Assembly: GCF_028765165.1 (NCBI RefSeq)
Contig: NZ_JARADB010000003.1
Coordinates: 310,001-374,000, forward strand
Direction of reading: 5' to 3'
Source: Paenibacillus sp. MAHUQ-63
Lineage (GTDB): Bacteria; Bacillota; Bacilli; Paenibacillales; NBRC-103111
Length of the DNA stretch: 64,000 nucleotides
Part shown: in pieces, positions 16,639 through 25,433 of the stretch
Numbering within the stretch: the first letter of the stretch is position 1
Layout of the letters: every line of letters starts with the position of its first letter
Made by a program: the position numbers and the translations under genes
Notes under the pieces: model-generated
Seen by the model: only the letters and a program-made list of their open reading frames with translations
Database searches by the model: none
Told to the model about the DNA's origin: nothing

Positions 16639-17682
16639 TTATTCTCCCCCGCCCTCATGCTTGTAAAGAAAGCAGCGAACCATATGGTTCTCCGAAATAG
16701 CCGTTTTCGGTACGGCTTGCGCATTGCAAACGCCATCGATCCTTTGTTGGCAGCGGTCGTAGAAACCGCACATCGGAGGCATGTTCGTCGCCACAGGCAC
16801 CGTTCCGTCGATGGATTCCAGTCTTGCGCGCCGGTCGGTGGACAACTTAGGCATCGATTTGAGCAGTCCTTGCGTATAAGGGTGCTTCGGATTGTTGAAT
16901 ATTTCCTTCACGGGAGCCTGTTCCACGATTTTCCCGAGATACATGACGGCCACTTCGTCGCACATTTCCGCAATAATTCCGAGATCGTGGGTGACGAGCA
17001 GGATGGCCATGCCGAACTCCCGCTGGAGCTGCTTCATCAGCTCCAGCACTTGAGCCTGAATCGTCACGTCCAGCGCTGTCGTCGGCTCATCGGCGATGAG
17101 CAGCTCCGGGTTGCACGACAAGGCCATCGAGATCATCGCCCGCTGCCGCATCCCGCCGGAGAATTCGTGCGGATATTGATCGAAGCGTTTCTCTTGGTCG
17201 GAGATGCCGACTTTGCCGAGCATTTCGAGCGCAATGCGCTTGGCTTCCTTTTTATTCTTCGTGCGATGAATCAGGATCGATTCCATGATCTGATTCCCGA
17301 TCGTATACATAGGGGAGAATGCCGTCATGGGTTCTTGGAAAATCATCGCGATTTTCCTTCCGCGAATGGAGCGAATTTGCTTGCTTCGCGGATGCAGCGA
17401 CAGCAAGTCGAGCTCATTCAAATTTTTCTCCGATTCAGAGTGATACACAATCTTCCCTGTCGTCTCGCACTCTTTGGGATTAATCGAGATGATGGCCCGG
17501 CTTGTTAAGCTTTTGCCGCAGCCGGATTCGCCGACGAGCCCCAGCGTTTGGCCCTTGCGGATTGTGAAATCGACGCCATCCACGGCCTTCATCTCGCCGT
17601 TATCCATCTGAATGCGAATCTTGAGGTCTTGAACCGACAGAAGAGGGCGATCGGGTAGTGAAACGGAAGCTTGCGATGCCAT
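16639..17682 (-). CDS. Oligopeptide/oligosaccharide ABC transporter ATP-binding protein (OppD type)
   Basis: About 347 residues. Walker A GESGCGKS, FSGGMRQR, Walker B LIADEPTTALD and the C-terminal Cys-containing oligo_HPY-like region are intact. The open frame extends to 17865, but the added 61 residues overlap the upstream permease gene and are not conserved-looking. GAGGGG lies 6 nt before the ATG at 17682, which fixes the start. It energises the importer with the OppF-like subunit. Confidence 0.93.
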   Translation of the reverse strand: MASQASVSLPDRPLLSVQDLKIRIQMDNGEMKAVDGVDFTIRKGQTLGLVGESGCGKSLTSRAIISINPKECETTGKIVYHSESEKNLNELDLLSLHPRSKQIRSIRGRKIAMIFQEPMTAFSPMYTIGNQIMESILIHRTKNKKEAKRIALEMLGKVGISDQEKRFDQYPHEFSGGMRQRAMISMALSCNPELLIADEPTTALDVTIQAQVLELMKQLQREFGMAILLVTHDLGIIAEMCDEVAVMYLGKIVEQAPVKEIFNNPKHPYTQGLLKSMPKLSTDRRARLESIDGTVPVATNMPPMCGFYDRCQQRIDGVCNAQAVPKTAISENHMVRCFLYKHEGGGE

Positions 17683-17711
17683 ACTTTCCCCTCGCTTTGC
17701 GCTAGATTGGA

Positions 17712-18857
17712 TTATTTCTTGTAAGGATCCGCCGCATCGCGCAATCCGTCGCCAAGAAAGTTGAACGTCAATACGGTTACGATGACGAAGCCCAACGGGA
17801 TCAGTTTCCAAGGATAGAGGGCCACGTTCTCGATTTGCTGGGCTTCCTGCAGCAGCACGCCCCAACTGGTCGCCGGCGAGCGGATGCCGAGGCCCAAGAA
17901 GCTCATCGCCGTCTCGCCCAGAATCATGCCGGGGATCGCTAACGTCGTGGCCACGACCAAGTAGGAAATAAATCCGGGCAATAAGTGCCTGATAATGATC
18001 TTGGCATCGCTCACACCGGCTATTTTGGCGGCAAGCACGTATTCCTCATTTTTCAAGGAAATGAATTTCCCCCGTGCTACCCTCGCCAACTCCGTCCAGC
18101 CGATGAATGCGAAAATGATGACGATGTAGAGATACATGGTCACGACGGGGATCCTGGCCGGAATCGCCGCCGACAAGGCCATCCATAGCGGCAGCGTCGG
18201 GAACGAGCGAATAATTTCTATCGCCCGCTGAATGACCGAATCGATCCAGCCGCCGAAATAACCGGATACGCCGCCGATGAATAAGCCAAGAACGAAGGAG
18301 ATGGCGACCCCGATGAGCGGTATGCTCAGTGAAATCTGACTGCCGAGCAGCACACGCGATAACAGGTCTCTGCCCATTCCGTCGGTGCCGAATAGAAAAA
18401 TGCGGCCGGGCGCATCGACGCCGAATAAATGAATGTCGGTTTTGAACAAGCCTAGGAATGTATAGCTCTCCCCTTTCACGAGAAATCGCAGCGGGTGACG
18501 AACCTTCTCGTCCTGTACGAAAATCTTGCGCAGCGTCACCGGATCCCGGCCGCTCTTGAGCTCGTTCACGAACGGTCTGAAGTGAAACTTGCCTTCCGCA
18601 TCGTGAAAGCTTAGTTTCACCGGTGGCGCATTCACATACTTGCTGTCATAGCTTTGCAACCCGTATGGCGCGAGAAATTGGGCGAAAATCGCCGCAAGAT
18701 AGAAGCAGGCCAGGATGACAAGGGAAATACGGGCCAGCTTGTGCCTCTTTAACCGGCGGTACATGAGCCGCCATTGCGAGCTATGCGAAAGGTCGTTGCG
18801 GGGGGCTGCCGCCGGCGGCGCTACACCTTGTTTGCCTGGAATAGGAATTGTTCTCAT
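17712..18857 (-). CDS. ABC transporter permease (OppC type)
   Basis: About 381 residues with the OppC N-terminal cytoplasmic region and six predicted membrane segments. The transport domain includes the EAA-like loop (EYVLAAKIAGVSDAKIIIRHLLPGF). A large insertion after TM1 (about 70-170) is extracellular and long for OppC. The ATG at 18857 follows the OppB stop directly, and the AGAGGT ribosome binding site overlaps the end of oppB, so the genes are coupled. Confidence 0.92.
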   Translation of the reverse strand: MRTIPIPGKQGVAPPAAAPRNDLSHSSQWRLMYRRLKRHKLARISLVILACFYLAAIFAQFLAPYGLQSYDSKYVNAPPVKLSFHDAEGKFHFRPFVNELKSGRDPVTLRKIFVQDEKVRHPLRFLVKGESYTFLGLFKTDIHLFGVDAPGRIFLFGTDGMGRDLLSRVLLGSQISLSIPLIGVAISFVLGLFIGGVSGYFGGWIDSVIQRAIEIIRSFPTLPLWMALSAAIPARIPVVTMYLYIVIIFAFIGWTELARVARGKFISLKNEEYVLAAKIAGVSDAKIIIRHLLPGFISYLVVATTLAIPGMILGETAMSFLGLGIRSPATSWGVLLQEAQQIENVALYPWKLIPLGFVIVTVLTFNFLGDGLRDAADPYKK

Positions 18858-18859
18858 GG

Positions 18860-19858
18860 TCAATTACCTCTGAACTCTGTGCGAATTTTTGGATCGAGCC
18901 ATGCCAATAAAATATCCGAGATCAATGTCCCAAGCACGGTCAACACCGCCATGAACAGAAGCCAGGTGCCGGCCAGATACATATCCTGTGCAAGCAGCGC
19001 ATTGTACATCACCGGTCCTTGGATCGGCAGATTGAGCACGATGGCGGTAATCGTCGATCCGGTGAAAATCGAGGTCAGCGACCAGCCGATCGTGCTGACG
19101 ATCGGATTCATCGCCGCTCGCGTCGGGTACTTGAGCAAGATTTTCGTTTCCGACACCCCTTTGGATCTCGCCGTCACGACATTCGGTTTGTTCAGTTCGT
19201 CGAGCATCTGCCCCCGCATAACGCGAATCAGCTCCGCCGTATTAGCCAAGCCGATGACGATGACAGGAATGATCATGTGCTTCAGCAGATCCAGCACTTT
19301 GTCCATCGACCATGCGGCATTCACGAACTCACTGGAGAACAAGCCGAGCAAAGGATCGCCGAAATAAACATAGGACAAGTACATCAAAATAATCGCCATG
19401 AGGAAATGCGGCGTCGCCATGCCGAGAAATCCGATGGCCGAGAATATATAGTCACCGATCGAATATTGTTTCACCGCACAGTAAATGCCGATCGGAACCG
19501 CAACCGCATACGTGAAAGCCATCGTGACCAACGAGACGATAATCGTCAGTCCCATGTACTGCGATATGACAGTCATCACCGGCTTGTTGTAAGAGAACGA
19601 ATATCCGAAGTCAAATTTCGTAATCATATTGCTCATCCAGGCCAAATATTGGATAAACCAGGGCTGATCCAACTTCAGGCTGGCTCTCATTTCGGCGATA
19701 TTTTCCTCTGTCATGACGTCGCCGGCCACCGACATTTTGGCCGCATACGTGGAGACATAATCGCCTGGCGGAAGCTGAATGATATAGAAGACGATCATCG
19801 AGATAAAGAAAACGACCGGGATAACCAAGATAATTCTTCTCAAAATATATTGGAGCAT
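18860..19858 (-). CDS. ABC transporter permease (OppB type)
   Basis: A 332-residue inner-membrane permease. It has the usual OppB start (LQYILRRIILVIPVVFFISMIVFYIIQL PPGD), six membrane segments and the EAA loop around VVTARSKGVSETKILLKYPTRAAMNP. It forms the heterodimeric channel with the OppC-like protein. The gene is 76 bp downstream of the binding-protein gene, with a GC-rich hairpin between them. Confidence 0.93.
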   Translation of the reverse strand: MLQYILRRIILVIPVVFFISMIVFYIIQLPPGDYVSTYAAKMSVAGDVMTEENIAEMRASLKLDQPWFIQYLAWMSNMITKFDFGYSFSYNKPVMTVISQYMGLTIIVSLVTMAFTYAVAVPIGIYCAVKQYSIGDYIFSAIGFLGMATPHFLMAIILMYLSYVYFGDPLLGLFSSEFVNAAWSMDKVLDLLKHMIIPVIVIGLANTAELIRVMRGQMLDELNKPNVVTARSKGVSETKILLKYPTRAAMNPIVSTIGWSLTSIFTGSTITAIVLNLPIQGPVMYNALLAQDMYLAGTWLLFMAVLTVLGTLISDILLAWLDPKIRTEFRGN

Positions 19859-19892
19859 CTCTACCCAATCCTCTCCGTTTCATTCGAAGACA

Positions 19893-19911
19893 GGGGGAGG
19901 CGTGCTCCCCC
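19893..19911 (-). terminator. Intercistronic hairpin between binding protein and permease genes
   Basis: GGGGGAG (19893-19899) pairs with CTCCCCC (19905-19911) without a T run. Such stems after binding-protein genes usually protect the upstream mRNA and set the excess of binding protein over permease. Confidence 0.5.
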
Positions 19912-19934
19912 CGCTTCATCATGCCAACGATGCT

Positions 19935-21908
19935 TTACTGTTTGATGAAAAATTGCGCCGGATGCCCGTGGCCCAAGCTGCGGAATTCGTCCGAATATAC
20001 GAGTTCTTTGGGCACGTTGCCCATCTTGTTGGAAACGACAACGAGGCGCGGAGTCGGGCCGGCATAGCCGATGACCCATTGGTTTTTCTGATGCAGCTTC
20101 ACGATTTCGTTACTCCATTTCACAATATCTTCTTTGGTGGTGGAGGCTTTTACTTTATTCCAATAGTCCAGAATGAGCGCTACGTCGCCTTCCGGCTTCA
20201 CGCCTTCTTTGCCTCCGGATGAAGAATACAAGCCGTAATGTCCGTACCAAGGCGTAAGCACGCGGAGCGGTACGAGCGTATCCGGGCGGAAGGCAACGTT
20301 GACCAGGGAAATGTTTTCTGTCGTGGCCGGTATTTTATTGGCATACTTCATTTCCTGATGAGTCCCTTGATCCACAACTTTGAGATCGACTTTAATGCCG
20401 ACGGCTTCGTAATACTTCTTCACAAGCTCCAGGAAGCTCGCCGTGTTCGTGCTGCCTTCGATGATTGTAATCGTGAGATCCGAGCCGTCCGTGTTTAGGC
20501 GGAAATTATTTTTATCGCGCTGGGTTAACCCGATCTGATCCAACAATTGATTCGCCCGATTCACATCGAACTTGCTCCATTGATCGGCCCAGCCTGCTTG
20601 GTAGCCGACAAGTCCTTCAGGGACGGAAGCCTGCTGCGGGGCGCCCAACCCGTTCGTGACGATTTCGGAAATTTCCTTCCGGTCTACGGCGACGGACAGT
20701 GCCTCACGGAAACGAATATCTTGAAACAGCTTGCGGAGATTCGGATCGGCGATCGTTTGATTCAGCTGTATGCCCGCGCTCGACCAATTCGGTGTCGTCC
20801 ACGGCAGCACTTGGAAGCCGGCCTTTTTCTCATTTTCCTTGAGTACGGTGAAATCTTTGAAATCGAAATCGAGCAGGTTATAGTCCCCGGCAAGAGTTCC
20901 CAGGATCCGTTGGGCGGGATCTTGCACCTTCGTCGCCACGATGCGGTCCATGTAAGGAAGCTGATTGCCTTCCTTGTCAACTTTCCAGTAATACGGATTG
21001 CGCTCCATAATAAACTGATCGCTGTTCGGATCGTTCTTCGCTACCCACGCCCGCAAGGTTGGGATTTGCGGATTGACCCAGTAATAGTAGCCCGTTTGGA
21101 CCAAGAACGTTTTGACATCTTCGTAGCCCCACTTTTTCGCAATCTCCAGCGCTTTGTCTTGGCCGACAAATTCGGGAAGAATCGTCTTCTGGAAGTGCGC
21201 CGGCGCGAAGAACCACTTGTTGTCGATCGCAACGCGCTCCAGGAATTGCACGCTCGGATACTTGTGCGTCACTTTGAAGGTGTAGTCGTCCACTTTGGTG
21301 ACCTTCGCCAAAGCCTTTTCGCCTGTGACAGGATCAACCGAGTAATAGGCGTCGTATATTTTTTTGCCGAACGTCTCTTTGGTCAGCATATGCTCCCAGT
21401 AGAACAGCACGTCGTCGGCCGTGAACGGCATACCGTCCGACCACTTCATGCCTTTGCGCAAATGTATCGTGAATTCCGTTGAATCCTTGTTCACTTCGTA
21501 GCCTTTGGCCACGTTAGGCTCAATCGTGCTGCCATCCTTGTTGAAGCGGAATAGCGCCTCTTCCGTCGGCTGACCTACGGCCCAGCGGTCGTTCGGCCCG
21601 CTCCAAGGCATTTTCCAGTCGCCGCCGTATTTGCCGATCTCTTGGGTAACCGTTTCCACCATAATGTCTTCCTTCGCCGGCATCCTTTCGGCGACAGGTT
21701 TCAGCGTGCCTGCGCTGACCAGCTTGGTTAGCATCGGCGCTTCTTTGTACCCGTCCGTTTTGACGGGAGCCGAGGCTACCGGAGCCGTTGTCGCCTCCTT
21801 GCCGGCCGGGCTGGCCGTTGGACTCGTTTCGCTTGCGCTCTCACAGGCTGTAAAAAAGGCTGCAATCAACACCATCATCAAGCCGACATAGAACCTCTTC
21901 GTGTTCAA
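19935..21908 (-). CDS. Family-5 extracellular solute-binding lipoprotein
   Basis: A 657-residue lipoprotein, long for family 5. A TTG start is used, with GGAGGGG 7-8 nt upstream. The lipobox is FFTAC (Cys22), followed by a Ser/Thr/Ala-rich linker. SBP_bac_5 landmarks include YEVNKDSTEFTIHLRKGMKWSDGMPFTADDVLFYWE. Large members with extra insertions often bind cello-, xylo- or other plant oligosaccharides rather than peptides. It is first in a nine-gene operon headed by four operator palindromes, so it would be strongly induced by its ligand. Confidence 0.9.
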   Translation of the reverse strand: MNTKRFYVGLMMVLIAAFFTACESASETSPTASPAGKEATTAPVASAPVKTDGYKEAPMLTKLVSAGTLKPVAERMPAKEDIMVETVTQEIGKYGGDWKMPWSGPNDRWAVGQPTEEALFRFNKDGSTIEPNVAKGYEVNKDSTEFTIHLRKGMKWSDGMPFTADDVLFYWEHMLTKETFGKKIYDAYYSVDPVTGEKALAKVTKVDDYTFKVTHKYPSVQFLERVAIDNKWFFAPAHFQKTILPEFVGQDKALEIAKKWGYEDVKTFLVQTGYYYWVNPQIPTLRAWVAKNDPNSDQFIMERNPYYWKVDKEGNQLPYMDRIVATKVQDPAQRILGTLAGDYNLLDFDFKDFTVLKENEKKAGFQVLPWTTPNWSSAGIQLNQTIADPNLRKLFQDIRFREALSVAVDRKEISEIVTNGLGAPQQASVPEGLVGYQAGWADQWSKFDVNRANQLLDQIGLTQRDKNNFRLNTDGSDLTITIIEGSTNTASFLELVKKYYEAVGIKVDLKVVDQGTHQEMKYANKIPATTENISLVNVAFRPDTLVPLRVLTPWYGHYGLYSSSGGKEGVKPEGDVALILDYWNKVKASTTKEDIVKWSNEIVKLHQKNQWVIGYAGPTPRLVVVSNKMGNVPKELVYSDEFRSLGHGHPAQFFIKQ

Positions 21909-22039
21909 GCCTATCCCCTCCGTAATTTAATTGACATTTCCATCTTTCTGAATGCTGCCGGAAATCAGGTCTCTTCACCCCCTAGGTATAGTTCAACTAG
22001 TTTCGACTGCGTTCAACTGCACATACAGGAACAGCGTGT

Positions 22040-22055
22040 ATTAAACCGGTTTAAT
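22040..22055. promoter_or_regulatory. LacI-type operator, copy 1
   Basis: A perfect 16-bp palindrome, ATTAAACCGGTTTAAT, with the central CG typical of LacI-family operators. It lies 132 bp upstream of the binding-protein start and is probably bound by the regulator encoded at 14001-15038. Confidence 0.7.
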
Positions 22056-22109
22056 TAGGATGACGGCTTTACGGAATTGAACTTTCTTCTGAGTTATCTA
22101 GGAGGGAAG

Positions 22110-22123
22110 TTAAACCGGTTTAA
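22110..22123. promoter_or_regulatory. LacI-type operator, copy 2
   Basis: A perfect 14-bp palindrome, TTAAACCGGTTTAA, 69 bp from copy 1. Confidence 0.7.
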
Positions 22124-22206
22124 TCAGCTGCAAACAACGATATAAGCCTGTAATCCGGAAATGAGTGAAGCGCTTAATCTCACATGCGGTTAGGACACTG
22201 GGGAGC

Positions 22207-22224
22207 GGTTAAACCGGTTTAACC
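22207..22224. promoter_or_regulatory. LacI-type operator, copy 3
   Basis: The longest copy, an 18-bp perfect palindrome GGTTAAACCGGTTTAACC, with the same 14-bp core 99 bp from copy 2. Confidence 0.7.
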
Positions 22225-22296
22225 GTGCACAAATCCGATGAGCGATTATTTACACGTGATAGAGTGCTGTCCTCTGCGCTCGTAAGAATCATTTGG

Positions 22297-22310
22297 TTAA
22301 ACCGATTTAA
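22297..22310. promoter_or_regulatory. LacI-type operator, copy 4 (one mismatch)
   Basis: TTAAACCGATTTAA differs from the perfect core at one base. Its core starts 88 bp from that of copy 3. Confidence 0.6.
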
Positions 22311-22327
22311 TCATGGCCGCCTACATT

Positions 22328-22341
22328 TGTAAGCGCTTTAT
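22328..22341. promoter_or_regulatory. cre-like site
   Basis: TGTAAGCGCTTTAT matches most of the CcpA box. A shorter relative, TGAAGCGCTTA, lies at 22166-22176. Both are in the control region of the ABC operon, suggesting carbon repression on top of LacI control. Confidence 0.35.
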
Positions 22342-22413
22342 AGTTGGTATCGTACAGCGGATTCCTCTAAAATGCAACAGCTTTTTTTGGAAGAAATTAG
22401 TGTCGATAAACAG

Positions 22414-22444
22414 CGAAAAACCGCGATTCGTTTCGCGGTTTTTC
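22414..22444. terminator. Bidirectional terminator
   Basis: GAAAAACCGCGA (22414-22425) pairs perfectly with TCGCGGTTTTTC (22433-22444), with A and T runs on both sides. It probably ends the transcript of the sensing operon whose last gene stops at 22699. Confidence 0.8.
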
Positions 22445-22467
22445 GGGCGGATTCGATATGAGATTAT

Positions 22468-22652
22468 CTAGCGGACAGACGAGACGCTATTGTCTCTTCT
22501 TGCCCAGTTCCTCAAATCTAACGGACAGGAGAAACGCTATTCAGTTTTTTTCAATCATATTGCTAATCATTCAGGACTGATAACGGCAACTGTGTCCGTT
22601 AGAGACTCAAAAGCGCTTATTTTCACTGAATAGCGGTAACTGTGTCCGTTAG
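22468..22652. repeat. Dispersed 185-bp palindromic element, family A copy 2
   Basis: Motifs CTAGCGGACAG at 22468 and CTAACGGACAG at 22518 are forward; CTGTGTCCGTTAG ends at 22602 and 22652 in reverse. Spacing (50 bp, 50 bp) and total length (185 bp) equal copy 1, although most interior bases differ. It lies 46 bp past the stop of the binding-protein gene at 22699. Confidence 0.85.
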
Positions 22653-22698
22653 GGTCAGCCAAGTCACACTCCCGTCCACCCCAGCTAGTTACACAACG

Positions 22699-23673
22699 CT
22701 ATGGCTGCTTATCCACAATCGGAAACAGCAGCTTCTGGTTCTGTTTGCTGTACATATTACTTTTCCATATGACCTCGGAGCCCGTGTCGATCCATAACTC
22801 CGCTTTCTTGCCGGCACTCAGCTGTACGGCCGTTTTCAACGCTACGTAGCCCATATTGAACGGCTTCTGCACGACGATGGCTTGAATGATCTCCTCCTCG
22901 AGAAAGCCGATCTCTTCGTAGGAGCTATCGAAACCGATGAGCTTCACCTCCCCGGGCTTCCTCAAGTCGCGCAGCGCCTTGGCGGCGCCAAGTGTCGACG
23001 GCTCGTTCAAACCAACGATCGCTTTCAATTGCGGATAGTCCGTCAGCAGCGCTTTCGTAATCGCATAAGCCCGATCCGAAGAACCTTCGCTATAGAGCGT
23101 ATCCAGCAGCCTGATCCCGTTCTCCTTCTGAAGTACTTCGCGGAGACCTTTCTCCCGCTCGATTGAAGTGGAGGAACCTTTGACGAAATTCAATATCGCA
23201 ACCTGGCCCTTCTCCGGGAGGGCTTGAACGAGCGCATGAGCAGCCTTCCTCCCTGCTTCTGCGTTGTCTGTTGCAATGAAAGACTTGGATATACCGCCCT
23301 TCAAGCCGGAGTCGACGGTCACGAGCGGGATGCCTGCCCGTACGATTTCCTGGGCGACGGGCACGGTCCGCTCATAATCCAAGGCTGCCAGAACGATAGC
23401 CTTTGGCTTCAAGGCGATCATCTCGCGCAATATTCGAATCTGCTCGTCGACATCCTTCTCCGCATCCGTTCCGACGACCTTCACCTCCGTCCCCGTCTCT
23501 GCGGCGGCGGCCCAAACGCCTTGCTCGACGACCTGCCAAAATTCAATGCCTCTGTCAACCGTCTTCGGTACGAACACGATCGGCCGGTCGTTCCCTCTTG
23601 CAGCATTCAAGCTAATGATATAGAGGAGTATAGCTGCAATTCCAACGAAGACGGGTAAAATCCAGCGTTTCAT
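22699..23673 (-). CDS. Membrane-anchored sugar-binding protein, likely sensor partner of the histidine kinase
   Basis: A 324-residue RbsB/XylF-like (Peripla_BP_4) protein. An uncleaved N-terminal anchor (about residues 6-24, no lipobox Cys) precedes the binding domain: RPIVFVPKTVDRGIEFWQVVEQG, IVLAALDYERTVPVAQEIV, GIPLVTVDSG and LIGFDSSYEEI. It overlaps the YesM-type kinase gene by 4 bp and has no permease of its own. This matches XylFII-LytS-YesN-type systems, in which a dedicated binding protein presents sugar to the kinase. The ligand is unknown. Confidence 0.82.
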   Translation of the reverse strand: MKRWILPVFVGIAAILLYIISLNAARGNDRPIVFVPKTVDRGIEFWQVVEQGVWAAAAETGTEVKVVGTDAEKDVDEQIRILREMIALKPKAIVLAALDYERTVPVAQEIVRAGIPLVTVDSGLKGGISKSFIATDNAEAGRKAAHALVQALPEKGQVAILNFVKGSSTSIEREKGLREVLQKENGIRLLDTLYSEGSSDRAYAITKALLTDYPQLKAIVGLNEPSTLGAAKALRDLRKPGEVKLIGFDSSYEEIGFLEEEIIQAIVVQKPFNMGYVALKTAVQLSAGKKAELWIDTGSEVIWKSNMYSKQNQKLLFPIVDKQP

Positions 23674-25433
23674 GACTCCACCCCTCCCGTTCCGGAACGG
23701 GGAATTCGCAATGTCACCGTCGTCCCCTCTTCAGGCTCGCTCTCAAAAGTCAAGCCGTAGCCGTGACCGTAAAACAGCTGAATGCGGTGATGCACATTGC
23801 GCACGCCCAAGCCTTGCTCCTTCGTCCCGCTAAGCAGAGACATCACCTTGACTTGATCCATACCGAGACCGTTATCGCTTACGGTAATATGAATGTCGCC
23901 GTCAACCAGCTTCCCGGCAATACGGATGTGCCCATGCTCTTCCATACGCCTGATGCCATGGTAGATCGCGTTCTCAACGAGCGGTTGAAGAACGATCCTC
24001 ACAATGCGGCAATCATACAGCTCACTGTCAACCTCAATCTCATACGAGAACTTCCCCGTGTAGCGCATGGATTGAATCGTGAGATAATTGGACAAATGTT
24101 CCAGTTCCAAGGAGACGGGCACCTCCTGCTCCCCCTTGCCGATGCTGTAGCGCAGCATTTTCGATAATGCCATCGTCATCCCGACGACCTGCTTCATCCT
24201 GTTCGTTTCGGCCATCCATATGATCGATTCCAGCGTGTTATACAGAAAATGCGGATGAATTTGCGATTGCAGCGCTCTGATCTCGCTCTGTCTGAGCAGC
24301 GCCTCCTCGTGAACAATCCGCTGCATCAGATCTTTGATTTTCATAATCATGACATTGAACGACCGCGCCAGCTTGCCGATTTCATCCCCCTGGGCGATGT
24401 CCGCCCGAATATCGAAATTGCCCTGCTCCACCTGCTTCATGTTCGCCTCCAGCCGCTTGATCGGTCCGCTTAGCGTATAGGACAGCACGATGGAGATACC
24501 GAGTGCGACAATCAAACAAATGCTCCCCCACAACGCAGTGGACAGCTGAATATTTTTCTTATTGCCGACCAGCTCATCGGGGTATGTGACACCGACGATT
24601 TTCCACCCGAAATTTGTCGTTCGAATCGACAAAATCTTCTTATGTTCGCTATCGGGCAGCACAAGCTGTCCATCCTGCGAAGCCAGAATAGCGTCGATCG
24701 GCTCGCTTTTCAAATTCGTGTGAATGATTTGCTGCTGCGGATGATAGACGAGATCGCCTTTGGAATTAACGATGAAAATATATCCTCGCTTGCCGAGCTG
24801 AATACGGCTGAACAAATCGTTGATGATACTGTAGTTCAAATCAACCAGCAGTACCCCGGTTGCTCCGGCGCTATCGTCCCCACGAAAGGTTTGGCTCATG
24901 GAGATAACCCAAGGATATTCTCCGGGGTACACATGCTCGACTTGTGACGAGGAAATATAGATCGAACCGTTCTTCGCTTTGGTGTACCAATCTTGAGCAA
25001 TCAAATCCGGGTAGCTTTTCACGGATCCGTGAGACCTGTCGGCGATCACGGTGCCGTTAGAGCCGACGAACAAGATTGCGCTAATATCGTTGCGGGATTG
25101 AACGATGACGTGCAGCGAATTCTCGATGGCGGCAACCAAGCTCCGGCCACTCGCGGCATGGGGGTCCGGCATGGCCAAATATTGCCCGATCTGCCCGTTG
25201 CTCGTCAACAAGGAGGAGATGCTTTTCATATTGTCGATGTACGTCTCGATCGTCGTCCCGACCTGATTTATCAGCTCATTGGTATACTGGACGGAATTAT
25301 CCGTCACGGAATCCGACGACAGCCGGTACGTGTTATAGCTGAGAATAAGCGTCGTACCGATGATCAGACAGAAGAAGGCCGATGCGATGCTCGTATGAAT
25401 GGATTTAAACCGGAAGAATCGCCTTGGTTTCAA
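23670..25433 (-). CDS. YesM/LytS-type sensor histidine kinase
   Basis: A 587-residue membrane kinase. TM1 is at about 14-34, an extracellular double-Cache region at about 40-285, TM2 at about 290-312 and HAMP at about 313-366. The His_kinase domain has the phosphoacceptor in QIHPHFLYNTLES, and the HATPase has PLVENAIYHG and DNGLGM. It lies between the binding-protein gene and the YesN regulator, overlapping both by 4 bp, so all three are translationally coupled. It would phosphorylate Asp55 of the downstream-acting YesN protein. Confidence 0.93.
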   Translation of the reverse strand: MKPRRFFRFKSIHTSIASAFFCLIIGTTLILSYNTYRLSSDSVTDNSVQYTNELINQVGTTIETYIDNMKSISSLLTSNGQIGQYLAMPDPHAASGRSLVAAIENSLHVIVQSRNDISAILFVGSNGTVIADRSHGSVKSYPDLIAQDWYTKAKNGSIYISSSQVEHVYPGEYPWVISMSQTFRGDDSAGATGVLLVDLNYSIINDLFSRIQLGKRGYIFIVNSKGDLVYHPQQQIIHTNLKSEPIDAILASQDGQLVLPDSEHKKILSIRTTNFGWKIVGVTYPDELVGNKKNIQLSTALWGSICLIVALGISIVLSYTLSGPIKRLEANMKQVEQGNFDIRADIAQGDEIGKLARSFNVMIMKIKDLMQRIVHEEALLRQSEIRALQSQIHPHFLYNTLESIIWMAETNRMKQVVGMTMALSKMLRYSIGKGEQEVPVSLELEHLSNYLTIQSMRYTGKFSYEIEVDSELYDCRIVRIVLQPLVENAIYHGIRRMEEHGHIRIAGKLVDGDIHITVSDNGLGMDQVKVMSLLSGTKEQGLGVRNVHHRIQLFYGHGYGLTFESEPEEGTTVTLRIPRSGTGGVES

